From: Vagococcus carniphilus
GTDB taxonomy: Bacteria; Bacillota; Bacilli; Lactobacillales; Vagococcaceae
Assembly (NCBI RefSeq): GCF_014397115.1
Contig: NZ_CP060720.1
Location: forward strand, 2,248,001-2,312,000
Reading direction: 5' to 3'
Length of the DNA stretch: 64,000 nt
The notes below the pieces were generated by a model. That model did no database searches, was not told where the DNA came from, and saw only the letters and a program-made list of their open reading frames with translations. Both the position numbers and the translations under genes were made by a program. Below are positions 51,623 to 62,500 of the stretch, piece by piece. Numbering within the stretch: the first letter of the stretch is position 1; each line of letters starts with the position of its first letter.

Positions 51623-51651
51623 AGTCTAACAAGAGTTATTGAAACTGTCAA
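51623..51651 (-). promoter_or_regulatory. Promoter of the leader/BipA-like transcript
   Basis: TTGACA at 51646-51651, a 17-bp spacer, and TAGACT at 51623-51628 on the minus strand, directly after the terminator of the preceding ABC operon. The expected transcript start is about 25 nt before the leader ORF. Confidence 0.7.
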
Positions 51652-51653
51652 AC

Positions 51654-51690
51654 AAAAAAAAGATTGGAATAAGAAATGCCAATCTTTTTT
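51654..51690 (-). terminator. Terminator of the DrrAB-like operon
   Basis: On the minus strand AAAAGATTGG pairs with CCAATCTTTT, followed by T's. Confidence 0.88.
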
Positions 51691-51694
51691 CAAA

Positions 51695-52486
51695 CTATCT
51701 AATAGCCATTTTTTTAAATCGTTTCATTCCAGTTGTTCCCATAATGATTGTGAAGATGATAATACCACCTACACTTAACCATAATGGCATAGCTGTTGTT
51801 GTCTCAATCATCGTGCTTCTTAAAGCTTCATTAATGTAAACAAGTGGATTTAATAAAACAATTCCTTTTAACCATGGAATTGCACTTAGTGAATCCCAAC
51901 TAAAGAAAATAGCTCCCGTAAAAATAATTGGCATTAAAAATCCAGGAAACATCGCTGCAATTTGCATTGGTTTTACAATGGTTCCTACTAGTAAACCTAA
52001 AGTTGCAGAAGTGATTGAACTAACTAATAAAATAACAACTAACATTAATACATCAAATCCAGACATTGAAAACTCTAAATAGCTTCCCATGAATAAAATT
52101 GAGACTGGAAGAACAATTAAAGCACCAATCCAAGATTCAATAATTCCTACCACCATCTTTGACCAAGCAGTCACTTTAATACTAACAGGTGCTTGTAACC
52201 TGTCTTCAATTTCTCTGGAGTTATTAAAATCCATTGACAAAGGAACAGCTGTCCCATGAATTCCAGTAATCAACAAACTCATACCAACCATACCTGGAAA
52301 CATTTGATTAGGAAAATCAGGTGACAAAATACCGATTTTAGGTAACACATAACCATAAGTTAAAATTAAAATAAAAGGTAACATTGCAACCCTAAAAATA
52401 AATTCTGACCAATTTCTTAATTGAATCATTAAATCACGTTTTACCATAATCCAAAATACTGTTGATGTACTTACTTTATTTGCCAT
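51695..52486 (-). CDS. ABC-2 type permease (DrrB-like)
   Basis: This 263-aa membrane protein has six predicted helices and the ABC-2 signature (NPLVYINEALRSTMIE, TVKPMQIAAMFPGFLMPIIF). It partners the ATPase encoded 2 bp upstream, and together they resemble daunorubicin-type DrrAB exporters. The transported compound is unknown. AGGAGAAAT precedes the start. Confidence 0.88.
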   Translation of the reverse strand: MANKVSTSTVFWIMVKRDLMIQLRNWSEFIFRVAMLPFILILTYGYVLPKIGILSPDFPNQMFPGMVGMSLLITGIHGTAVPLSMDFNNSREIEDRLQAPVSIKVTAWSKMVVGIIESWIGALIVLPVSILFMGSYLEFSMSGFDVLMLVVILLVSSITSATLGLLVGTIVKPMQIAAMFPGFLMPIIFTGAIFFSWDSLSAIPWLKGIVLLNPLVYINEALRSTMIETTTAMPLWLSVGGIIIFTIIMGTTGMKRFKKMAIR

Positions 52487-52488
52487 TT

Positions 52489-53448
52489 TTATTTCTCCTC
52501 CTCATCAGTCGTTAAATGAATGAAAATATCATCTAAAGTAGTTGAACTCAATTGAATATTTTCTAATTGCGTTTTAGATTGTTCAAATAAATGAAGTATT
52601 TCTGTTAACGCTTTTTTACTCTCATTAGGGTAAATAACATAATTCTTTTCATCAACAACTTTTAAACTTTTAACTGTTCCTAATTTTGACAGTTGTTTAG
52701 AGAACAACTCAGAAGTTTGATCTACTTTCAAATAGATTAAACTTTCAGAGGGAATCTGTTTTCTTAATTCATCGATTGTTCCAATTGCTTTAATTTCACC
52801 TTTATTGTAAATTGCTACTCTATCTGAAAATCTTTCTGGCTCTTCCATATAATGGGTTGTTAAGAATACTGTTGTTTTATTTTCTTTATTTAATCGCAAA
52901 ACATGTTCCCATAAAATTTCGCGATAAGCTGGATCTAGTCCTGTGGTTGGTTCATCTAAAAATAAAATAGCTGGTTTATGCATGATAGCACGAGCAATTT
53001 TCAAACGTTGTGCCATCCCTCCTGAAAAACTTTTAACATAGTCGTCTTTCCAATCATAAAGCCCAAAATCTTTTAATAATATTTCAGCACGTGTTTCTGA
53101 CTCATGTTTACTTAATCCAAAGTAACGTCCATGATATAGTAAGTTTTCATGAGCTGTTAATCCTCTATCTAAATTATTATGTTGAGCAACAATCCCAATT
53201 TTAGTTCGAGCATTGATTGGTGAAGATTGAATATCTTCTCCATCAACCTTAATCGTTCCTGCTGTTGGAGAAAGTTGGGTCGTTACCATATTAATTGTGG
53301 TACTCTTTCCTGCACCATTTGGTCCTAAGAAACTAAAAATTTCACCTTCGTTTAAATCAAATGAAATGCCATTTACCGCTGTATGAGATTCACCATTTGC
53401 TTTTTTAAATACTTTTGTCAGATTTTTTACTTCCAAAATACGTTTCAT
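52489..53448 (-). CDS. ABC transporter ATPase (DrrA-like)
   Basis: This protein has 319 aa from the ATG at 53448, after AGGAGGG; the upstream in-frame start at 53490 lies in the promoter's operator region and is rejected. Walker A is LGPNGAGKSTT, signature FSGGMAQRLKIARA, Walker B AILFLDEPTTGLDP, H-loop LTTHYME. A C-terminal extension of about 90 residues is typical of DrrA-type ATPases. Its promoter is probably repressed by a TetR-like regulator that is not encoded in the window. Confidence 0.92.
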   Translation of the reverse strand: MKRILEVKNLTKVFKKANGESHTAVNGISFDLNEGEIFSFLGPNGAGKSTTINMVTTQLSPTAGTIKVDGEDIQSSPINARTKIGIVAQHNNLDRGLTAHENLLYHGRYFGLSKHESETRAEILLKDFGLYDWKDDYVKSFSGGMAQRLKIARAIMHKPAILFLDEPTTGLDPAYREILWEHVLRLNKENKTTVFLTTHYMEEPERFSDRVAIYNKGEIKAIGTIDELRKQIPSESLIYLKVDQTSELFSKQLSKLGTVKSLKVVDEKNYVIYPNESKKALTEILHLFEQSKTQLENIQLSSTTLDDIFIHLTTDEEEK

Positions 53449-53490
53449 TGTAACCCTCCTTTTTCGTCTACATTTGTAACTTATAACCAT

Positions 53491-53519
53491 AGTTTACAAT
53501 CGTAAACATTATTTGTCAA
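53491..53519 (-). promoter_or_regulatory. Promoter and operator of the DrrAB-like operon
   Basis: On the minus strand TTGACA lies at 53514-53519, then a 17-bp spacer, and TAAACT at 53491-53496. The palindrome GTTTACGATTGTAAAC at 53492-53507 covers the spacer and -10, a repressor-site layout. Confidence 0.8.
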
Positions 53520-53540
53520 CTATTTTTCTTCATTTACTAC

Positions 53541-53576
53541 AAAAATAAAAAAGCTGGCGATTTTTCGCCAGCTTCT
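53541..53576 (-). terminator. Terminator of the giant CnaB-repeat gene
   Basis: On the minus strand AAGCTGGCGA pairs with TCGCCAGCTT around a short loop, followed by a T-rich tract. Confidence 0.9.
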
Positions 53577-53590
53577 CTTTTCTTATTGAT

Positions 53591-56500
53591 TTAGTTTTTT
53601 CTTCTAAAGAAGATACCTACTCCAGCAAAAGTAATTAGTGATAATCCCATTAAGGCAGTTAAGAAAGGTTGGTCATTAACTTCACCTGTTTTTGGTAATC
53701 TATTAGGTCTCTTACCTAAACTACCTGTGTTTGGAAGAAATGGTTTTGGTTTCTTACCAGGTTCAGTTTCCTTAGTTAACGTATTAGTAATGGTTGTACC
53801 TTCTACTTTACTAGTATAATTTTTAACTGATACTTCTTTTAAAGTATACTTAAATTCATTTAATTCTGAATCGTACTTCGGTAAATCTTCGAATTCAAAT
53901 TGCCACTCACCAGCTTTATTTGGTTTCACTTGCTGAGTTTTTAAAGGTACTTTGCTATCATTTTGATACAATTCAACAGTAATTAAATCCGGACGTGTTT
54001 GATATTTATTATCTTCATCCTTCCAAAGTTTTTGACCTGATATTTTGGTCAATTCATCATTACGATAAGTATTCGTAATAAGAGTGTTTGACTCATTAAC
54101 TTTCCCGTCATAATGAGATACTTTTTGTTCTTTCACTGTATACTTGTATTCATTTAACTTAGCATCATACTTCGGTAAATCAGTAAACTCATAGTACCAT
54201 TTACCCTTTTTATCAGGTGTTACTTGTTGTGTTTTATCTTCCATTTTCACACCATTTTGATATAACTCAACTTGAATAAATTCTGGTCTGGTATTTAATT
54301 TATTATCCTCATCTATCCACTGTTTTTCACCTTTAATAGTGGTTTTATCAATGTTTTGATAAGTATTTGTAATCGTTGTACCCTCCACATGACTTTCATA
54401 ATGAGGAACATTTTTCTCTTTTACAGTATACGTAATTTCATTTAAGTTCTCATCATATTGTGGTAAGTCTTTAAATTCATAGAACCACTGGCCTGCTTCA
54501 TTAGGTGTCACTGGTAGCACTCTAAATGGTTTTTCTCCATCATTTTGATACAACTCAACATGAATAGATTCTGGTCTTGTATTCTGCTTATTGCCAAAAT
54601 CTTGCCATTCTTTTTTACCTTTAAGATTGATTGTTTTTTCATTCTTATAAGTATTAACAATTGTTGTTCCTTCTACTAATGAGCGATAATCAGTCACTGA
54701 CTGTTCTCTAACTGAGTACTGATATTCATTAAGAGAATTGTCATATTTTGGTAAATCAGCAAATTCATAGAACCATTTACCCGATTCATCAGCTTTGACT
54801 TCTTGCGTCTTCCCAATCATTAAGACGCCATTTTGATACAAGTCAACCTTGATGGAATCTGGTCTTGTATTAAGATGATTGTTAGAGTCGTTCCACTGTT
54901 TCTCACCTTTAATAGCTGTTAATTCTGTGTTCTGATAAGTGTTTACAATGTTAGTTCCTTCTACTTTACTCTCATAATGAGGAACTGATTTTTCTTTTAC
55001 CGTATAACGATATGCATCATAATCTTCATCATATTTTGGTAAATGATCAAAACGATAGAACCAATTACCTTTCTTATCTGGTGTCACAGTTTGTGTTTCA
55101 AATGGTTTCTCTCCATCATTTTGATACAATTCAACTTGAATAGATTCTGGACGTGTGTTTAATTTGTTCCCTTCATCTTTCCATGTTTTTTGACCTGTTA
55201 GCTCTGTCTCTTCATCATTTAGATAGGTATTGGTAATCGTCGTACCTTCTACTTTTCCTTCGTAATGAGGGACAACTTGCTCTTTAACGGTATAGTCAAA
55301 CTCATTAAGCTCTTTATCATACTTCGGTAAATTCTTAAATGAATACAACCAATTACCTGATTCATCAGGTGTAACAGTTTCAGTTTTTTCTGGTAACTTC
55401 ACACCATTTTGATATAAATCAACTTTAATTGCTTTTGGTCTGACATTTAACTTATTATCTTTATCATCCCATTTTTTCTCGCCTTTAAGTTCAGTGGTCT
55501 CGTCATTTATGTAAGTATTTGTAATAATAGTGCCTTCTACTTTTCCTTCATAATGAGTTACATCCTGTTCTTTGACTGTATAGCGATATTCTTCCAAGTT
55601 GTCATCATATTTAGGTAAGTTGGTAAATTGGTAATTCCAATTACCGTCTTTTCCAGCTCGAACTGTTTTAGTAGCTATTGGTGTTTTCCCTTCATTTTGA
55701 TAAAGCTCAACTTTAATTGCTTTAGGTCTAAGATTTAGTTTATTATCCTCATCATCCCATACCTTTTTACCAGCAACTTCAGTTTTTTCATTATTCACGT
55801 ATTGATTCGTAATGATTGTTCCTTCTACAATTGAATTGTAATGAGGCACTTCTTCTTCAGATACGGTGTATTGATACAGATTAAGCTTATCATCGTATTT
55901 CGGTAAATCTTTAAACTCATAATCCCAATAGCCTTCAGCATCAGGTGTTACCTTTTGAGAAGCAAAGACTTCTTTAGAACCATTTTGGTGAAGGTTAACA
56001 GTAATAGATTCTGGTCTAGAATTAAGTTTATTCAGCTTATCTTCCCAACGCTTTTCACCTTTAAGAGAAGTTGTTTCTTTGTTTTGATAAGTGTTGGTAA
56101 TTGTCGTACCTTCTATCTTCGAATCATAATCTTTTACTTCTTGTTCCTTAACGGTGTAATGAATCTCGTTTAATTCTTCATCATATTTCGGTAAGTTCTT
56201 AAATTGATAACGCCAATGACCTGCTTTATTAGCTTTAACCGTTTTTGAATCAATTGGTTTTTTCTCATCATTTCGGTACAAATCGACTTGAATCGTTTTT
56301 GGTCGAGTTTTTAATTTGTTATCAACGTCTTTCCATTTCTTCTCACCATTAAGTGATATTTTTTCATCATTTCGGTAAGTATTAGTAATCGTTGTATCAA
56401 CTAATTCTGTATCATAATGTGGTACCTTTCTTTCTCTAATTTCGTAATTGTACTCAGTTAACTCTTCGTCATATTTTGGTAAATTAACAAATTCATATTC

Positions 56501-59500
56501 CCATTTGCCATTTTCATCTGCTTCAACAACTTCAGTTGCAAATGGTTTTTCACCATCATTTCGATATAAATCAACATAGATAGTTGTAGGTCGAACGCCT
56601 AATTTGTCATCAAAATCTTCCCAATTTTTCTCACCTTTTATGCCAATTACTTGATTATTTTTATAGGTATTCGTAATATCAAACCCACTTACCTGACTAT
56701 CATAATCAGCAACATCACGTTCTTTTACCGTATAATTATATTCATTTAATTTATTGTCATACTTCGGTAAGTTATCAAATTCATAGGTCCATTCATCTGT
56801 GCCATTTGATTTAACAAATTGTGTTGCATAGAGTTTCTTTGTGACACTATTTTTACTACGTTGATACAAATCTACCTGAATAACAGCTGGACGAGTGTTG
56901 AGTTTATCGCTCTTATCATCCCAGATTTTCTTGCCAACGACTTTCGTTTTTTCTTGATTTTGATAGTAATTCGTAATCGTTAACTCACCATTATCCGTTT
57001 GATAATCCGGTTCATAACCTGCTACTTTAGTTTCTTTTACCGTATACTTATATTCATTCAAATTCTTATCGTATTTTGGTAAATCCACATATTCGTGAGA
57101 CCAATTTCCATTTGCATCAGGTGTCATTAATTGTGTTTTATCTTTCATCTTATAATCATTTTGATATAAATCGATAGTGATTGACTCTGGTCGAGTACCC
57201 AATTTATTATTTAAATCAACCCAATCCTTCTTAATATTAATCGATGTTTTATCATCATTGATATAAGTATTAACAACATTAGTTCCGTCTACCTCTGACT
57301 CATAATGCGCAACATCTTTTTCCTTAACAGTATAAAGATACTCACCTAATTCATCATTATATTTCGGTAGATCATTAAACTCGTAATACCAAATACCTTG
57401 CTCATCTGGCTTAACTTCGGCTTCATTCATTTTTTGAGGATTAGCTATATTTTTAGGGTCAGTTTGGTAAAGTTCGATAGTAATCGATTCTGGTCGAGAT
57501 TTAATTTTATTATCAAAATCGCCTTTCCAAACTTTATAGCCATTAATACTTGTTACATCATTATTTTGATAAGTATTAGTTATAGTCGATTCATTTAAAG
57601 ACGCACCTGGTTTAACTTCACTTGTATATCCTTTTACCTTACCTTCTTTGACGGTGTATTGGTACTCGTTTAATAATTTGTCATATTTTGGTAAATCATT
57701 AAACTCATAATGCCAAAAACCATTTGTATCAGAAATAACAGTTTGTTTTTTATAAGGTATCAAACCATTGTTACGATATAAGTAAACCGTAATACTTTCT
57801 GGACGTTTATTTAATTTGTTATTGAAGTCTTCCCATTTTTTAACACCTTTGACAGTCGTCTTATCATTATTAAGATACGTATTGTAAATAGTTGTTCCTT
57901 CTATTTCACTTTGATAAGAACTATCTTCTGGTAGAACTTCTTTGACCGTATATTTATATGCTTCAAACTTATCATCATTCTTTGGTAAATTATCGAAATG
58001 ATAATACCATTTACCTGATTTATCTGGTTTGACTGTTTGAGTCTTATCTTCTAATAACTTACCATTTTGATACAACTCAACTTTTATGGATGACGGTCTA
58101 ACACCTAATTTATCATCCATATCAAGCCAGATTTTTTCACCTTTAATCTCAGTTATTTCGTCATTCAAATACTTATTCTTGATATTATTATCTTCAATAG
58201 ATGATTCGTAATGAGGAACACTCTGCTCTTTTACCTTATATTCATAAGGGGTAAGATTATCATCATATTTCGGAAGCGGCTTAAATTCATAGTGCCAGTC
58301 ACCAGAGTCATCAGGCTTAACTGTCTGCTCATCTACTTTTTCATTATTTTGATATAGCTCCACAACAATCGAATCTGGTCTAGTATTAGCTTTATTATCT
58401 AAGTCATCCCACGTTTTTTGACCAATAACTTCTGTCGTTTCTAAATTTTGATAAGTATTAGTAATGTTTTTTCCATCACTAGATGCGCTATAACCGTCTA
58501 CTGGTAATTCTCGGACAGTGTATTTATAAAGCTTTCCATCTCCATCGTATTTAGGTAGATCATCAAATTCATAGCTCCAGTTGTCGACAATTGATGCTTC
58601 TTGAGTTACTGCTTTTGAATCTTCATCTATCATCGGTATATCATTTTGATATAAAACAACAGTAACTTTATCAGGTCTTGTTCCTAGCTGGTTGTTATTA
58701 TCGCCTTTCCAAATCTTCTTGCCTCTTATAAAGGTTTTTGCATCTACTAACTTAGATCTGTTAACAAAATTAGGCCCACCTTGAACTTGCTCATAGCCAT
58801 CAACTGCTCCTTCTTCAACAGTGTAAGTAAAAGGTATCCCGTCATCATCATAAACTCGTAGATCGTTAAATTCATAGTACCAATTGTTCTTTTCAGTAGC
58901 TTTTGTTGTTTTACCTGTATCCATGCCATTTTTGAAAAGCCTTATTTCAATTTCTTGAGGTCTTTTCTTATGCGCATTATTAAAATCATCCCATGTTTTA
59001 CTACCTTTAATTTGAGTTGTTTCTGTATTTTCGTATTTGTTGACAACGTTATAACCAGATATTTCTTCTTCTTTTTCGATATCTTTACCTGGATTTTTAA
59101 TAGTTGTTACATAACCTTGAACATCTTTTTCCAACACACGATAATTATAGACATCTCCCTTATCATCATAAACTGGATAGCCTTTACCCTCATTATTAAA
59201 TTCATACTTCCATTTATTATCTTTATCTGCGATTACTTCATCAATTTTTTTATTGTTTTGTAATAAATAAAGAGTTACTTCTTCTGGCCTTGTCTCAAAT
59301 TTATTGCCATAATCTTCCCAGATTTTCTCACCCGAGAATTTTATTTTTTTATCATTAACATAATGGTTAACAATATCATTTCCAATATACTCTGTTTCAT
59401 ACTTAACAGAATTAACAGATGTATCAATAATTACTTCTTTGACTTCATAAGTATACAAGTCACCTTTAGCATCATATTTTTCTAAATCTGTAAATCGGTA

Positions 59501-62500
59501 TTGCCAATTAGAATCAGCTGTTACTTGCTGCTGAGCATGTGGTGTTTTTTCATCGTTTCTAAATAACTGAACTGTAATTTGATTTGGTCTATTCTTAAAC
59601 TTATTACCGTAGTCATCCCAGAATTTTTCGCCAGATACTTCAACTTTTTCCTTATTCACATAAGTGTTGGTCAATTTAATTGTTGTCGTATCTCCATCAA
59701 CCATTGACTCTTTTTCTAATGTATAAGGATCTGGTACATCTTCTACAATGTCATAAGCATAAAGAACTCCATTATCATCATACTTAGCTAGGTTTTCAAA
59801 TTCATGCTTAAATTTGTTTTTGTCATTTAATTTAGCACTATCAATCACCTTATTGTCTCTTGTAAGATGTATCGTAATTTCCTTAGAACGTGTATTAAAC
59901 TTATTACCATAATCTTCCCAATGTTTTTCAGCGTTTATTTTTACTTTTTCATGATTACGGTATTTGTTAGTGATATTAGTACTTCCAGGTTCGATAATAG
60001 TTTCATAGCCGGGAATCTTTTCTTCTTCAACGGAATAAACATAATCCTTTGCTGTTTCATTATCGCGTTTAGGTAAATCAGTAAAAGAGTAGTGCCAACC
60101 TTTTTCTTCATTGGTAGTTGTCTTCACCTGTTTATTATTTTCATCTAACATTGGTTTTTCATTTTGGAATAACAGAATAGTAACCTCTCCAGTCCTTGTT
60201 CCTAAAGCATTATTATAATCATCCCAAATTTTAAGACCACTAATATCAACTTTTGTCTCATCATTTAATTTATTGGTAATTGTTACTTTACCATCTGTTG
60301 CTTCATAGGTTGTTAGATAATTTGGAATCCCTGATTCAATAACAGTATATTCAAATTCATTTCCATTGTTATCGTATTTTTCTAGATTATCAAAGGTGTG
60401 AGACCAGTTATTTTCCTCTTTTAACTCAACACGCTCTTTTTCTTTTCCGTTTTGAAGTAGGACAGCATCAATTTTTTTAGGTCTTATTTTAGCACTATTA
60501 TTTAAATCATCCCATTTTTTCTCAACAGAAATTTTAGTTGTCTCTTTGTTCACATAAGTGTTAAAGATATTATCACCTTTGACTTCAGTCGTATACTCTG
60601 GAACACTGATTTCATTTACCGTGTACTTAATTTCTTCACCATCGGCATCATACATATCTAGATCCGTGAAACTATATTTCCAATGCCCATTTTTATCTGG
60701 AGTAACTTTTTGAGTTTTGAAAACTTCACCATTTTTTAGAAGCTCTACTGTAATTGAATCTGGACGTTTTTTAAATTTATTATTATAATCGTTCCAAATT
60801 TTTTCACCAGAAATTTCAGTTTTATCTGAATTTCGATAAGTATTTGTAATAGTTGTTCCTTCAACTTTAGATTCATAGTCTCCTGGTACATTTTGTTCTT
60901 CTACTCGGTAAACATATTTCTTTCCAAAATTATCATATACTTGAAGATTATCAAATTTATAGTTCCAGTCTCCGTTATTATCAGGTTTGACTTGTTGTCT
61001 TTCTTTAAACTTATTATTTTGATACAAGTTAACGGTTATTTCATTTGGTCTTGTATTAAATTTATTATCGTAGTCATCCCAGATTTTCTTTCCTGAAAGG
61101 CTTGTTACTTCTGTATTTTTATAAACATTGGTAATATCAAAACCTAAAACTTGCGATTCATACCCTGCTGGGACATTTCTTTCTTTTACTTCATAAATAT
61201 TTTCTTTCTTATCGTCTCCATATTTAGGTAAATCCATAAAAGAATACTTCCATTTAGCTGCGCTTGTTACAGTTTGAGAATCATAGACTTTGCCATTTTG
61301 AATTAAATCAACTATAATTTCCTCTGGTCGGCTTTCAAAACTATTATTATTATCTTCCCAGATTTTTTCACCTTCAACGTTGATTGTTCCTGTTGGTTTA
61401 TAGTAATTAGTAATCGTTGTCCCATTACTGTTTGATTCAGATTCAAAATTGGGAACGGCTTCTTCCACACAAGTATAGATATACTTTTTACCAGTTTTCA
61501 TATTGTAGACATCTAGATTTTCAAACTTAACTCCCCAAGCATTCTTAAAAACTTCATCGTCCTCAGTTAATATCTTTGTTTCTATTTGTTTTCCATTTTG
61601 AAGTAAGTGAACAACAATACTTTCAGGTCTAACAGACTTATCAAATGGATAATGCTCCCATATTTTTCTAAAGTCAATCGATGTTTTTTTATTTTTTGCT
61701 GTGTTAACTAAATCTGCTCCTATACTTTCTGTATCATATGCCTGAAGTGCTTCTCCACCACTTTCAACCACTCGATACTCATATAATTGATTATCCAGAT
61801 TCATTTTTTCTTGATCTTTAAATTCATATGCCCAGTCTGGACCTTTAATAACATTTCGTTCTACCCATTTCCATTTTCCAGTTTTAGGATCTTTTCTCTC
61901 AAGTGTAATTTGAAGAGTCAAAGGTCGCCCTCCAATTGTTCCGTCAAAATCATTCCAATATTTTTTCCCTTTTATATCAATTAGTTCTCTATCAAGAAAT
62001 GTATTCGTAATATCCATACCATTTGAAGTACTTTCATACGCTACTGGTACTAAAAATTCTTCAACATGATAATTATAAGGTTTTCCATTTTCATCTTTGC
62101 GAGGCATACCATTAAATTCGTAAAGCCATCTACCATCTGGACCTGGTTCAACCCATTTACGATCTACTTCTCTATCATTTTGATATAGTTTAACTAAAAT
62201 TCGTTCAGGTCTATATGAAGGACTATCACCTACCCAATGCTTTTCACCTTGTAAATCGATGAACTCTCCTTCTTCTAAATAATTTTTAATCGTCGTACCG
62301 TCAATTTTAGTCGTATATCCTTCTACAGGCTCTTCTTCTACCGTATACTTAATAACATTTAATTCGTCATCATGTTTATTCAGGTTAGTAAATTTATATG
62401 CCCAATTATTATTAGATGTTACTTTTTGACTAGCTACTTTTTCTTTTTTACCTTTAGATTCTCCGTACAGATTAACAGTAATTGACGATGGACGATCTTT

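Noticed and set aside
55955-61984. Several plus-strand ORFs of 65-102 codons inside the giant gene
   Set aside because: They recur with the repeat period and are antisense shadows of the CnaB domains.
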